A stretch of DNA of 64,000 bases from Phycisphaerales bacterium. Lineage in GTDB: Bacteria > Planctomycetota > Phycisphaerae > Phycisphaerales > SM1A02. The DNA is taken from the NCBI GenBank assembly GCA_030748575.1, contig JASMLR010000001.1, forward strand, positions 262,568-326,567, given 5' to 3'. Numbering within the stretch: the first letter of the stretch is position 1; every line of letters starts with the position of its first letter. Shown one piece after another: positions 34,386 through 43,323 of the stretch. The notes beneath the pieces were generated by a model. It was given only the letters and a program-made list of their open reading frames with translations. It ran no database searches and had not been told where the DNA came from. Both the position numbers and the translations under genes were made by a program.

Positions 34386-35606
34386 TCACGAGGACACGAG
34401 ACTGGTGAAGCGGCGTCCACGCTCGCGGTAGTCAGCAAACTGATCCCACGAGGCGCAGCCCGGGCTGAGCAGCAGGATGTCCCCGCCACGCATGCGTGGC
34501 ATGGCGGCCGCCACGGCCTGCTCAAGCGTTTCGCTGGCGATGCCGCCGCCGGCCGCGGCGAGCGGCGGGCCGGTCTCACCGAAGGTGTACAGCCCCGCCA
34601 GCGATTGAGCAGCATCGGCGATCGGTTGGAGCGACACGCCCTTGTCGTAGCCGCCGGCAAGCAGATGAATGCGGGTCGGATCGGGAAACGACGCAATGGC
34701 GCGAAGCGTGGCTTCGGGCGTCGTTGCCTTGGAGTCGTCGTAGAAGCGTGGTGGGTCGTCGGTGCCGACGGGGCGGAGCCGGTGCGGCAGGCCCTCGAAG
34801 CCCGCGAGCATGGACGGGTCGATGGACGGATCGACCAGCCGGGCCAGGGCGACGGCCATGGCGGCGTTGATGCGATTGTGTTCCCCGGGCACCCGCAGCG
34901 GCGCATCAACCGGCGGGCATGCGTGACCATGAATGCACGGGTCGGACGTCGCTCCGTGGCGGCAGATGGCCGCCTTGCACCGTCGGTAGTCGGCTTCGTC
35001 CTCATGCCAGTCCAGATGGTTGGGAGACACGTTGGTGATGCCGGCGATGGCGGGGGACCATCCCGGGTCCAGATCCAGCCAGTGAAGCTGCGCGCTTGAA
35101 AGTTCCAGTACGACCCATGTGTCTGGTTCAATACGGTCGAGTTCGCACAACAGGCTGCCCCCGATGTTGCCGCCCAGTCGCGCGTCCAGCCCGCCGCGAG
35201 TGAGCAGGTGATGGGTCATGGCGGCCGTCGTCGACTTGCCTGCCGTGCCAGTGATGCCGATGCATCGGGATCGATCCAGATGCTGAACGAGGAGACGAAT
35301 CTCGGTCGTCAGCGTTGCGCCGTGGGCGCGGGCGATGGCCAGCATGGGATTGCTCGCCGGTCGGGGGACGGCAGGGTTGACGACGACCAGATCCGCCCGC
35401 TCGAAGTCGGCTGGACTGTGGCCGCCCAGAGCCAGTCGGCAGCGGGCGGTGTCCAGCCGGGACAGGGGCCCTGCAAGCGAAGATTCATCCCGCAGGTCCG
35501 TGATGGTCACCTCCGCGCCGCTGCCAAGCAGCCACTGCACGACCCCTTCGCCGCCGCCGAAGGCCCCGAGGCCCATGACCAATACGTTGCGTCCGTCCAG
35601 ATCCAT
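34386..35606 (-). CDS. murD: UDP-N-acetylmuramoyl-L-alanine--D-glutamate ligase
   Basis: A 406-residue Mur ligase adding D-glutamate to the peptidoglycan precursor. The N-terminal Rossmann domain (NVLVMGLGAFGGGEG) is followed by the ATP loop GITGTAGKSTT (117-127), ELSSAQLHWL, ITNVSPNHLDWH and the C-terminal FYDDSKATTPEAT and LLAGGYDKG motifs, in standard order. With murA in the same window it shows that the organism keeps peptidoglycan synthesis, consistent with current views of planctomycetes. The start at 35606 follows a TACACT box by nine bases. Confidence 0.93.
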   Translation of the reverse strand: MDLDGRNVLVMGLGAFGGGEGVVQWLLGSGAEVTITDLRDESSLAGPLSRLDTARCRLALGGHSPADFERADLVVVNPAVPRPASNPMLAIARAHGATLTTEIRLLVQHLDRSRCIGITGTAGKSTTAAMTHHLLTRGGLDARLGGNIGGSLLCELDRIEPDTWVVLELSSAQLHWLDLDPGWSPAIAGITNVSPNHLDWHEDEADYRRCKAAICRHGATSDPCIHGHACPPVDAPLRVPGEHNRINAAMAVALARLVDPSIDPSMLAGFEGLPHRLRPVGTDDPPRFYDDSKATTPEATLRAIASFPDPTRIHLLAGGYDKGVSLQPIADAAQSLAGLYTFGETGPPLAAAGGGIASETLEQAVAAAMPRMRGGDILLLSPGCASWDQFADYRERGRRFTSLVSS

Positions 35607-35615
35607 TCGGTCGTG

Positions 35616-35621
35616 AGTGTA
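35616..35621 (-). promoter_or_regulatory. Leaderless-type -10 box (TACACT) of murD
   Basis: Minus strand TACACT, nine bases (CACGACCGA), then the ATG at 35606. Confidence 0.35.
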
Positions 35622-35623
35622 CG

Positions 35624-35629
35624 TACCAT
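35624..35629 (+). promoter_or_regulatory. Leaderless-type -10 box (TACCAT) of the DUF4190-like operon
   Basis: TACCAT, ten bases, then ATG 35640. It lies only two bases from the opposing murD box, so the two promoters overlap back to back and probably compete. Confidence 0.3.
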
Positions 35630-35639
35630 TCGTACCCGC

Positions 35640-36302
35640 ATGGTTGATCAATCTGCCCCTGAGAGCGCACAGCCCACTCGCCCGATCTCCTCGCTGGCGA
35701 TCATCGGGCTGGTGGTGGCCCTGATCCCCATGTGCCTGCCCCTCAACCTGATCGGGTGCCTGCTTGGACTTCTGGCGTTGCTGCGGATCTCATCCTCGGG
35801 CGGGGCGATGGGCGGCGCGGGCGCGGCGAAAGTGGCGATGTGGGGCGGCGCGATCATGTTCGCGCTCGGCTACTGGGGTGTCACCTCGCTGGCCGACTGG
35901 GGACAGGGGCAGGTCCGGGAGCAGGGCGCCCATGCGGCGACCGAGTTCGTGCGTGCCGTGCAGGATCACGAATATGAGGCGGCTCGCCGGTGGTGGTCCC
36001 GCTCGGCCGAGCCGGTGTCCGATGACGCCCTTCAGGCGTTTGCTGAGGCGCTTGAGCGTGTTGGAAGAATCGAGCAGGTTGGCATACGCAGCGTGCAGCC
36101 CGTACCGGCCGGGATGTTCCAGGCAGCGTGGTCGGCAAGCATGGCGTTTGTCGGAGACGATGAAACGCACCGCGGCGCCGGGCGGTTTGACGTGAGCGCG
36201 GGGGCGGCGAGCCTGGACGATCTGGTTCGCATCCGCCGCATGGTGATTTCGGGGCCCGATGGCGACATCACGCTGCCTGCGACCAAGGAGTCGACGCCAT
36301 GA
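35640..36302 (+). CDS. DUF4190-like two-helix membrane protein
   Basis: A 220-residue protein. Its N-terminal SSLAIIGLVVALIPMCLPLNLIG and the following GLLALLRI... segment form the paired helices of DUF4190-like proteins (about 17-60), and a third helix lies near 65-82. A soluble domain of about 130 residues (EFVRAVQDHEYEAARRWWS) follows. The function is unknown. It leads a coupled operon and overlaps the next gene by four bases (ATGA). The following gene has the same plan, so the two may be paralogous partners. Confidence 0.65.
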   Translation: MVDQSAPESAQPTRPISSLAIIGLVVALIPMCLPLNLIGCLLGLLALLRISSSGGAMGGAGAAKVAMWGGAIMFALGYWGVTSLADWGQGQVREQGAHAATEFVRAVQDHEYEAARRWWSRSAEPVSDDALQAFAEALERVGRIEQVGIRSVQPVPAGMFQAAWSASMAFVGDDETHRGAGRFDVSAGAASLDDLVRIRRMVISGPDGDITLPATKESTP

Positions 36303-36922
36303 GTAACGCACCGGGCAAGCTCAGCCCATGGGCGATCTTCGCGTTCGTTCTGTCGATCGGGCTGTGCCCCGTGGTCACCATTGCGGCGATCCCTGCGGGG
36401 CTCTGGGCGCTCCGGGATGTCAGGGTGCACGGCCGGCGAGGCCGCCGTCTGGCGATGGTCGCCATCGCCATTTCAGCGGTCGTGACGCCGCTCGTTGTGA
36501 CGGCGGGGTGGTGGTGGAACAAGCACGTTCGTGAACCCCTGATGGCTGGGCCGGCCGCCGTCATCGCCCAGGGGCAGGGCGGCGATCTCCGCGCGTTTCT
36601 CGAAGGGACCGGAGGGGGCGGCACGGAATCGGAGGCCGAGCACTTCCTGCATCGGCTGTCGGCGTCCTTTGGGGAGATTCGCTCCACGAGGCTCGCCGAT
36701 GAGCCCGAGGCCGATGCTCAGCGTGAGCAGGACGCCACCGGCTGGTGGATCTGGGTACCGTACGAGGCGATGTTTGACCGAGGCGCCGCTTCCATCAACA
36801 CGAGGTTTCTCATCAGCGATCCGCAGCGGGGTTGGGTGACTTCGTTCGACCGATTGATTGTGGAGATGCCCGACGGCGGCACGCTTCACTGGCCGGCTGC
36901 CATCGAGGGCGACGGCCGGTGA
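36299..36922 (+). CDS. Second DUF4190-like membrane protein
   Basis: A 207-residue protein with the same plan as its upstream neighbour. Two N-terminal helices (about 9-38 and 50-72) are linked by the basic segment RDVRVHGRRGRRL, and a soluble C-terminal domain follows. Its function is unknown. It overlaps the upstream gene (ATGA) and the downstream MlaF-like ATPase gene (GTGA), so all three are probably made together. This suggests the two membrane proteins might stand in for the permease missing from the Mla-type cluster, but their helices do not resemble MlaE. Confidence 0.6.
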   Translation: MSNAPGKLSPWAIFAFVLSIGLCPVVTIAAIPAGLWALRDVRVHGRRGRRLAMVAIAISAVVTPLVVTAGWWWNKHVREPLMAGPAAVIAQGQGGDLRAFLEGTGGGGTESEAEHFLHRLSASFGEIRSTRLADEPEADAQREQDATGWWIWVPYEAMFDRGAASINTRFLISDPQRGWVTSFDRLIVEMPDGGTLHWPAAIEGDGR

Positions 36923-37872
36923 GTGATAGCGACATCGTGATTTCGATGCGAAACCTTGTCAAACGCTTTGGCGGGCAGACGGTGCTTGATGGCGTGAATC
37001 TCGACGTCCGCCGCGGCGAGACGGTTGTGATCATGGGCGGCTCTGGCTGCGGAAAGTCGACGACCCTGCGGCATATGGTTGGGTCGCTTATCCCCAACGA
37101 GGGGTCTGTCGAGGTGTTGGGTAAGGACCTTGCGACGCTGGACGAGGACGAACTCAACGAGGTCCGCAAGAAGTTCGGCATCCTGTTCCAGTCCGGCGCC
37201 CTGTTCAACTCAATGACCGTCGCGGACAACGTGGCGCTCATTCTGGAAGAGCACACGGATCTGGACGCCTCCATCATCGACATGATGGTGAAGATCAAAC
37301 TCGAACTTGTGGACCTTCGGGAGGCAGCGGACAAGTATCCCGCGCAGATCAGCGGCGGCATGAAGAAGCGTGCCGGCCTTGCCCGGGCCCTGGCGCTCGA
37401 CCCGGAGATTCTCTTCTACGACGAGCCGAGCGCGGGGCTCGATCCGGTGACCTCGGCGGCGATAGACCAGTTGATCATCGACCTGACCAAGCGGCTTGGC
37501 GTTGCGAGCGTCGTCGTCACACACGAAATGGACTCCGCGTTCACGATTGCCGATCGAATGGTCATGCTGCACAAGGGCCGGGTGCTCATGAATGAACCCA
37601 GGGCCGAGTTCGAGAGGCTCAGGGACTGGCCGGAGTCGGATCTTGGGTCGCTGGACGAATCTCAACAACTCATCCGGCAGTTTCTCCGGGGTGAGCCGGA
37701 CGGGCCGATGACGGCGCATGACACCGAAGGGCAGGGCGGCTACGCCGCGGACCTTCTGGGCGTGGACAACAGCAAACTCACGGGCGGTCGCTCCGTCCAG
37801 TCGACGCGAGGTGCTGGCGGGTTCTGGCGAGCCCTGCTGGGAAGGCGTGGCGAAGAAAGCGAGACAACATGA
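36919..37872 (+). CDS. mlaF: MlaF-like ABC transporter ATPase
   Basis: A 317-residue ATP-binding subunit of the Mla/Ttg2 lipid-transport class. Walker A is GGSGCGKST (40-48), the Q-loop FQSGALFNSMTVADNV is characteristic of MlaF, the signature is ISGGMKKRAGLARAL, and Walker B is ILFYDEPSAGLDP. The H-loop His is in VVVTHEMDSA. A C-terminal extension of about 60 residues goes beyond the usual 270-residue form. GTG 36919 overlaps the preceding stop. It is followed by the MCE protein with ATGA overlap. No MlaE permease is encoded here. Confidence 0.88.
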   Translation: MSDSDIVISMRNLVKRFGGQTVLDGVNLDVRRGETVVIMGGSGCGKSTTLRHMVGSLIPNEGSVEVLGKDLATLDEDELNEVRKKFGILFQSGALFNSMTVADNVALILEEHTDLDASIIDMMVKIKLELVDLREAADKYPAQISGGMKKRAGLARALALDPEILFYDEPSAGLDPVTSAAIDQLIIDLTKRLGVASVVVTHEMDSAFTIADRMVMLHKGRVLMNEPRAEFERLRDWPESDLGSLDESQQLIRQFLRGEPDGPMTAHDTEGQGGYAADLLGVDNSKLTGGRSVQSTRGAGGFWRALLGRRGEESETT

Positions 37873-39182
37873 GCGGACGGCAAGACGGAAACACTGTCAA
37901 GGCAGGCATCTTCGTGCTGGTTGCGGTGGCGGTCGGCGTGGCGGTGATCTTTGTGCTCGGGGACCTCAAGGGCGTGATCTTCGGGCCGGCGATGTCCAGT
38001 TATCAGGCGACGTTTCCGGTCAAGCAGGGCGTTGGCTTTCTGAAAGAGGGCAGTCAGGTCCGGGTGGGCGGCATCGACATGGGCGAGGTCCAGTCCGTCG
38101 AGATCATCGCCGGTGAGAACCCAATTCGGAAGATCGACGTCACGTTCACGCTGCCGTCCAGCGTGTCGCTCTATTCCAATGCCGTTGCGACCGTTCAGAG
38201 CGGCCTGATCAGTTCTGACTCGTTCGTGCTCATTACGAGCGTCGGCTTTGACACAGGGCACCGCGTGCCGGGCGATCTGGGTGAACCGGGCACGCTGCTG
38301 GCCAGCGGCGACGTGCTCGCCGGCACACCCTCGACCGGCATGCTCGGCGCCATTCTGGGAGAAGAGGCCGGGGCCAGCGTTCAGGAGATTGCAACCAGAC
38401 TGCGCGAGGACGGCTACGTGCTTGAGTGGGTGCTTGGCAATGAGCCGGCCCGCTCCTTCAGCGCCGGGGCCGAGACGGTGGGCCACGCCATGCAGCGGAT
38501 GGACCAGGACGGGTACGTCATGGAGTGGGTGCTGGGGGACGCGCCCGCCGAGGATGTTCGGTCCGCACTGAATGATCTTGAGGTTCTGGCCGCTCGGATT
38601 CGAACCGACTGGATGGGGACGGACGGGCAGCCCGGTGGTTGGTCGGCCGAGATCTCGACGGTACTCAGCAAGAGCGATGACCTCGCCAGCGCCGTGCAGC
38701 GCATCAGCGACTTCATCGACCGGAATGAGGAGTCGTTCCAGGCCATTGTCGACGACGTTGAGGTATCGGTAGCCGATGCGCGATCGGTCCTGGGAGACCT
38801 GCGAGCCAACATGCCGCTCTGGTCCGCGGATGTGGGGACCGCGCTGGCCAACGCGGATCTGGCCGCTCAGGAACTCTCCTTGCTGGTGGCCGAGGCCCGC
38901 AATGCGCCCTGGCGGCTGCTCTATCAACCGTCAGCGAAGGAAGTCAGCAATGAACTGCTGTATGAGGCATCCCGCAACTTTGTCTTTGGCGCTGCGGACC
39001 TGAAGTCCGCCGCCGACAGCGTGGACAGAATCGTGCAGGCCCGAGGGGCCGCGCTCGATCCGGATGCGGCGGATTTCACGCTGCTTCGAGACAACCTCGC
39101 GGCGGCCGTCCATCGCTATGAGCGGGCCCAGGCTCAACTCTCGCAGGTGCTCAACGGCTCGACGACGCCGGCTCCCAAGTGA
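37869..39182 (+). CDS. mlaD: MlaD-like MCE-domain protein
   Basis: A 437-residue periplasmic lipid-binding protein anchored by one N-terminal helix (about 11-31). A single MCE domain follows (SYQATFPVKQGVGFLKEG, VRVGGIDMGEVQSVEI). The long C-terminal part is helical, and probably forms a shaft as in other MCE proteins. It contains a near-duplicate: DGYVLEWVLGNEPA (about 180) and DGYVMEWVLGDAPA (about 216). It is coupled to the ATPase gene (ATGA) and to the downstream methyltransferase (GTGA). It should shuttle lipids between membranes with a permease encoded elsewhere. Confidence 0.85.
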   Translation: MSGRQDGNTVKAGIFVLVAVAVGVAVIFVLGDLKGVIFGPAMSSYQATFPVKQGVGFLKEGSQVRVGGIDMGEVQSVEIIAGENPIRKIDVTFTLPSSVSLYSNAVATVQSGLISSDSFVLITSVGFDTGHRVPGDLGEPGTLLASGDVLAGTPSTGMLGAILGEEAGASVQEIATRLREDGYVLEWVLGNEPARSFSAGAETVGHAMQRMDQDGYVMEWVLGDAPAEDVRSALNDLEVLAARIRTDWMGTDGQPGGWSAEISTVLSKSDDLASAVQRISDFIDRNEESFQAIVDDVEVSVADARSVLGDLRANMPLWSADVGTALANADLAAQELSLLVAEARNAPWRLLYQPSAKEVSNELLYEASRNFVFGAADLKSAADSVDRIVQARGAALDPDAADFTLLRDNLAAAVHRYERAQAQLSQVLNGSTTPAPK

Positions 39183-39994
39183 CGATCTCGATCTCGGATC
39201 TCGATGACCCGCGAATCGACGTCTTTCGGGACGTGCGGGACCGCGACCTCCGGGGCCGCAAGGGCGTGTTCATGGCGGAGTCGGAGATGGTCGTTCGGAG
39301 GCTGTTGCGTTCACCCGAGCGGCTGCACTCGGTACTGCTCTCGCCTGCCAAGGCGGCTCGCATGGCCGGCGAACTCCGCCACCTCCCGGACGATGTGACC
39401 GTGTACGTTGCGGAACTTCCCTTGATGGAGGCGATCGCCGGATTCCACATTCATCGGGGTGTGCTGGCGGCGGGTTGGCGGCCACATGAACAGGACCTGG
39501 CGTTCGATCGCATGCTGGACCGGCTTGAGCCCGACGGCACCTGGACCGTGCTTGCGGCGCAGGGCATCAACAACGCCGACAACATGGGCGGTCTATTCCG
39601 CACGGCCGCGGCGCTTGGTGTCAACGAGGTGCTGTTGGAGCGAGGATGTTGTGATCCGCTGTACCGAAAGGCCATTCGCGTCTCCATGGGGCATGTGTTG
39701 AGTGTCCCGTGGTGCGTGGCAGAGGACCTGTGCGAGGCGATCGGCGTTCTGCAGGTCAAGGGGTTCCGGATCACCGCGGCAGAGTCCTGCCAGCGATCGA
39801 CGCGGCTGGGCGAGGCAGTGCCCGCGGCTCGCCGCGTAGTCGTCGTTGGAGCCGAAGGGGAGGGGCTGGACGCTCGTGTTCTGGATGCGTGCGACGACGT
39901 CGTCGAGATTCCGATGGCCGCGGGCGTACCGTCCCTCAACGTCGTCGTGGCAGCTGGAATCGTGTTGGAGCGACTGCGGCCGCCTACAGCGTGA
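39179..39994 (+). CDS. SpoU/TrmH-family RNA 2'-O-methyltransferase
   Basis: A 271-residue SPOUT methyltransferase that uses SAM to methylate a ribose in rRNA or tRNA. The knotted-fold motifs are clear: NADNMGGLFRTAAALGVNEV (motif 1), VVGAEGEGLD (motif 2) and IPMAAGVPSLNVVVAAGI (motif 3). The N-terminal 100 residues form the substrate-binding part. The position modified is unknown. GTG 39179 overlaps the MCE gene stop, so an RNA enzyme is coupled to a lipid-transport operon. The 3' end overlaps the convergent murA by 11 bases. Confidence 0.88.
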   Translation: MTISISDLDDPRIDVFRDVRDRDLRGRKGVFMAESEMVVRRLLRSPERLHSVLLSPAKAARMAGELRHLPDDVTVYVAELPLMEAIAGFHIHRGVLAAGWRPHEQDLAFDRMLDRLEPDGTWTVLAAQGINNADNMGGLFRTAAALGVNEVLLERGCCDPLYRKAIRVSMGHVLSVPWCVAEDLCEAIGVLQVKGFRITAAESCQRSTRLGEAVPAARRVVVVGAEGEGLDARVLDACDDVVEIPMAAGVPSLNVVVAAGIVLERLRPPTA

Positions 39995-41291
39995 CCGGGT
40001 CTGATACGCCGAGTTCGAACCGCTCGATGCCGGCGCCCAGTTGATTGAGTTGCTCTTCGAGCCGGACGTAGCCGCGATCGAGGTGATAGACCCGTTGCAC
40101 GACCGTCTCGCCCTTGGCGACCAGGCCCGCCATGACCAGTGCCGCAGAGCCTCGCAGGTCGCCTGCCATGACGGGGGCGCCGACCAACTGGCCGCCGCCC
40201 TGAACGACCACGGTCGGACCAGATCGAAAGAGCGTGGCGCCCATTCGCGTCAGTTCGGATACGTGAAGGAACCGATCCGGATAGATCCGCTCGGTCACGA
40301 TGCTGTTGCCGTCGGCCAGGCAGAGGAGCGCCATCATCTGCGCCTGCAGGTCCGTTGGGAATCCCGGGTAGGGCTGCGTCGTGTACAGCACGGGCTGGAG
40401 CCGGCGGTCACACGTGACCCGCACGGTGCATCTGCGTGGATCTTCCTCGGGATCGACGCGATCCACATGGACGCCGGCGATGTCGAGGCGGTCGAGCACC
40501 GCAAGCAGATTGTCATGTGGGAAGTTGGTGAGGATCGCGTCGCCGTTGGTCATGGCCACTGCCATGGCAAGTGTCCCGGCCACGATGCGGTCAGGGATGA
40601 CGGTGTAGTCGACGTCTCCGAGCGACTCCACGCCTTCAATCTCGATGCGAGGTGTCCCCGCGCCCGTGATGCGGGCGCCCATCGCATTGAGCATGTCGGC
40701 CAGACCGGTGACTTCGGGCTCGCATGCGGCGCTCTCGATCACGGTGCGTCCTTCAGCCAACGCTGCCGCGGACATGACGTTGGCCGTTCCCAGGACCGTT
40801 GAGCCGAAGGGGCCGCCGAGAAAGATGGTGGTTCCCTTGAGTCGATCGGCAGTTGCAATGATGTCGCCGCCGTCGAGTTCGATGTTGGCGCCCAGGGCTC
40901 GCAGGCCGCGGAGGTGCAGGTCGACCGGGCGGTCGCCGATGGCGCAGCCTCCGGGCATGGAAACCCGGGCTTCACCACGGGCAGCGAGGAGCGGTCCGAG
41001 TACGCAGATGCTGGCCCGCATCGTGCGGACGATTTCATATCGGGCGTGGGTCTGGGTCGGGTCGGTTGTGCGGATTGTGCAGTCGCGTCCGTGGCCGGTG
41101 ACCTCACAACCGATTTCCCGGAGGAGTTTCACCATGTTTCCAATGTCGGACAGGGTGGGGATGTCCCGGAGATGCACCGTGCCGCTGGACATCAGGGCCG
41201 CTGCCATGGCCGGGAGGGCGGCGTTTTTCGAGCCGTCGACCGCCAGCGTGCCGGTCAGCCTCGCGCCACCGTGAATCCGAAGTGCATCCAT
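39984..41291 (-). CDS. murA: UDP-N-acetylglucosamine 1-carboxyvinyltransferase
   Basis: A 435-residue enzyme for the first committed step of peptidoglycan synthesis, transferring enolpyruvate from PEP to UDP-GlcNAc. Active-site residues are kept: Lys22-Asn23 in GSKNA and Cys116 in PGGCAIGDRPVD, the fosfomycin target (Cys115 in E. coli). GYPGFPTDLQAQ-like YPGFPTDLQAQ and EHRIYPDRF-like ERIYPDRFLHV also match. Of two candidate ATGs, 41291 is ten bases from AAGGGAG and is preferred; 41300 lies too close to it. Confidence 0.94.
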   Translation of the reverse strand: MDALRIHGGARLTGTLAVDGSKNAALPAMAAALMSSGTVHLRDIPTLSDIGNMVKLLREIGCEVTGHGRDCTIRTTDPTQTHARYEIVRTMRASICVLGPLLAARGEARVSMPGGCAIGDRPVDLHLRGLRALGANIELDGGDIIATADRLKGTTIFLGGPFGSTVLGTANVMSAAALAEGRTVIESAACEPEVTGLADMLNAMGARITGAGTPRIEIEGVESLGDVDYTVIPDRIVAGTLAMAVAMTNGDAILTNFPHDNLLAVLDRLDIAGVHVDRVDPEEDPRRCTVRVTCDRRLQPVLYTTQPYPGFPTDLQAQMMALLCLADGNSIVTERIYPDRFLHVSELTRMGATLFRSGPTVVVQGGGQLVGAPVMAGDLRGSAALVMAGLVAKGETVVQRVYHLDRGYVRLEEQLNQLGAGIERFELGVSDPVTL

Positions 41292-41301
41292 GCGTCTCAT
41301 T

Positions 41302-41323
41302 CTCCCTTTCGTCCCAGATCCTA
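41302..41323 (-). promoter_or_regulatory. -10 box and Shine-Dalgarno of murA
   Basis: On the minus strand TAGGAT (41323-41318) is followed by AAGGGAG (41308-41302), giving a short leader before the ATG at 41291. Confidence 0.4.
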
Positions 41324-41364
41324 CAGGCAGGCGCAGGTCGGGGGTGTATCGGCACATCGGCGCT

Positions 41365-41392
41365 TTGCCGATTCCGAGTCGAATCGTACGGT
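41365..41392 (+). promoter_or_regulatory. Promoter of the fibro-slime gene
   Basis: TTGCCG (41365-41370), a 16-base spacer and TACGGT (41387-41392). A ~55-base leader then carries TGGAG before ATG 41453. It is divergent from the murA promoter. Confidence 0.35.
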
Positions 41393-41452
41393 CCTCTGTG
41401 GCGGTGGAGCGAAGTCTTCTGCTCCAACCGGTCCCAATTCTGGAGTCTGCCC

Positions 41453-42337
41453 ATGATGACCCAACTCACCCGATCTGCCACACTTCTCGCAGCCACGTCC
41501 GTGGCGGCCTTCCTATGCCCCGACGTGTCAGCCACAGGACCGGCGACCGTCGAGCTGACCGGCACCGTCCGGGACTTCAAGGAACGGCGAACCCACGGCG
41601 GGCACCGCGACTTTGAGAGGCGTCCTCGCAAGGGATTCGGGCTGTATTGCGGCAACATCCACCCGTCCATCGGGGCCGACGGGCTTCCCGTCTTCACAGA
41701 CGATGGCAACCGGGTGGACGGTCAGGCCACCGATGCCGCGGGCAATCCCATCTGCTACCTGCTCTATGACGCCTCACTGGGTGACTCGCCCATCGACTGG
41801 GGACCTGCGTGCGATGGCGGCATTGCATCGTCCTGGTCGTTCTACTCCTGGTACCGCGATGTGCCCGGGACGAACCTCTCGCAGACGCTCTCGCTGACCT
41901 TCGTCCGGCAGGCGGACGGGAGTTACGTGTTCGATGACTCAACCGACCCGCTGTACGCGTCTCTGGGCGGCTTTTTCCCTATCGACCATCAGATGTACGG
42001 CAACAGTGGGGGGTCGCCCGACCACAACTTCCACTTCACGTTTGAACTGCACACCGAGTTCGTCTACGACGAGGACCAGACGAATTACTTTCAGTTCGTT
42101 GGTGACGACGATGTGTGGGTGTACATCGACGGGCAGTTGGTTATTGACCTTGGCGGCGTGCATGGAGCGACCGAGCAGTATGTGGATCTCGGCCGGCTTG
42201 GACTGACGGACGGGGAGACGTATTCGCTCGACTTCTTCTTTGCCGAGCGGCATCGGACTCAATCGAATTTCCGAATCGCCACGACGCTCCAACTGGTCGA
42301 GACGGGCGTCCCGTCCATCACTGCGGCGTTCGACTGA
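41453..42337 (+). CDS. Secreted fibro-slime domain protein
   Basis: A 294-residue exported protein. A signal peptide (about 1-27) is followed by a fibro-slime/PA14-like domain. Typical features are the start VELTGTVRDFKERR, the calcium-site-like FVGDDDVWVYIDGQLVIDLGGVHG and the closing FFFAERHRTQSNFRI. Fibro-slime domains occur in slime-mould and bacterial surface proteins and probably bind carbohydrate. There is no sorting signal after the domain, so the protein is probably released or held by other surface material. A TGGAG site precedes ATG 41453. Confidence 0.88.
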   Translation: MMTQLTRSATLLAATSVAAFLCPDVSATGPATVELTGTVRDFKERRTHGGHRDFERRPRKGFGLYCGNIHPSIGADGLPVFTDDGNRVDGQATDAAGNPICYLLYDASLGDSPIDWGPACDGGIASSWSFYSWYRDVPGTNLSQTLSLTFVRQADGSYVFDDSTDPLYASLGGFFPIDHQMYGNSGGSPDHNFHFTFELHTEFVYDEDQTNYFQFVGDDDVWVYIDGQLVIDLGGVHGATEQYVDLGRLGLTDGETYSLDFFFAERHRTQSNFRIATTLQLVETGVPSITAAFD

Positions 42338-42347
42338 ATCGGTCGGG

Positions 42348-43283
42348 TCAGTAGACCTCGACCATGCAGCGGGCGGCGGGCTTGATGCGCTTGATGACGC
42401 TGTGGTCGGCCTCGGCGAGATCGAGGCCCTCTTCCGGAAGTTTGAGATACGAGCCCGCGACGCCCAGCGTCTGCAGCAGCCGGTAGATGCCGACCTGCAT
42501 GCCCTCGATGCCGCAGATGTAGAGCAGTGTTCGCTCGTCAGCGAGCATGCGATGGAACGGGTCCTCGGTTTCCACGATGTACTGATCCACGTACATGCGT
42601 CGGCCCACATCCGGCCGGCTGATCACGGTGTGGTAGTGGAAGTTGGCGTGCCGCTCCGAGAGATCACGGAACCAATCGTCGTACATGAGGTCGGTGCCAT
42701 AGGGCACGCCGATGACCAGGTGGATCTCACTGCCTGATGGTCCGTCCGGGTGCTCGAGCAGTTCACCCACCATGCCGCGGAACGGGGCGATGCCGGTTCC
42801 CGTTGCCACAAACACGTAGTTGTGTGCCGAGGGTTCGGTTGGGAGCAGAAACCGCTTCCCCGCGGGGCCGGAAACGAGGACCTCATCCCCGAACTTCAGA
42901 TCGCAGAGGTAGTTGCTGCACACGCCTGTGAACAGATGATGCTCGTCCGAGTCGGGGGCGCTGTACTCGTCGATCAGGCGTTTGCAGGTCGTGGAGACCA
43001 CGCAGCCTTTGCCGTCTTCGCCCCACGTGGGCGCCGAAATCGAATACAGGCGAACGGCGTGCGGCTTGCCCTTCTCATTCTCGCCGGGTGGGATGACGCC
43101 GAATGACTGGCCAGCTCGGAATGTCCCGGCCAGCGGGGTTCCAGACACGTCAATGGCGATGTGTCGAACGTAGGAGGCCGACCGGCCCTTCATGCACGGG
43201 GTCGACTCGACGATCCGGCCGATGACCGGTGCCTTCGGCTTGACGACGTGCATCTGAACTTCACCAAACTGCGGTTCTGACAT
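42348..43283 (-). CDS. Plant-type ferredoxin--NADP(+) reductase
   Basis: A 311-residue FAD enzyme moving electrons between ferredoxin or flavodoxin and NADP(H). FAD-binding RLYSISAP is near 78-85 and GVCSNYLCDL near 119-128. The NADP-binding GTGIAPFRGM and CGIEGMQ follow, and the chain ends in the aromatic VEVY, the C-terminal tyrosine typical of plant and cyanobacterial FNR. The first 20 residues are an extension. No ferredoxin gene is adjacent. The start at 43283 has a TATGCT box eight bases upstream. Confidence 0.92.
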   Translation of the reverse strand: MSEPQFGEVQMHVVKPKAPVIGRIVESTPCMKGRSASYVRHIAIDVSGTPLAGTFRAGQSFGVIPPGENEKGKPHAVRLYSISAPTWGEDGKGCVVSTTCKRLIDEYSAPDSDEHHLFTGVCSNYLCDLKFGDEVLVSGPAGKRFLLPTEPSAHNYVFVATGTGIAPFRGMVGELLEHPDGPSGSEIHLVIGVPYGTDLMYDDWFRDLSERHANFHYHTVISRPDVGRRMYVDQYIVETEDPFHRMLADERTLLYICGIEGMQVGIYRLLQTLGVAGSYLKLPEEGLDLAEADHSVIKRIKPAARCMVEVY

Positions 43284-43291
43284 GGGCGGTG

Positions 43292-43297
43292 AGCATA
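43292..43297 (-). promoter_or_regulatory. Leaderless-type -10 box (TATGCT) of the FNR gene
   Basis: Minus strand TATGCT, eight bases (CACCGCCC), then the ATG at 43283. Confidence 0.45.
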
Positions 43298-43323
43298 CCG
43301 TGCTGCGGGCCCGGGGTGGGGCG

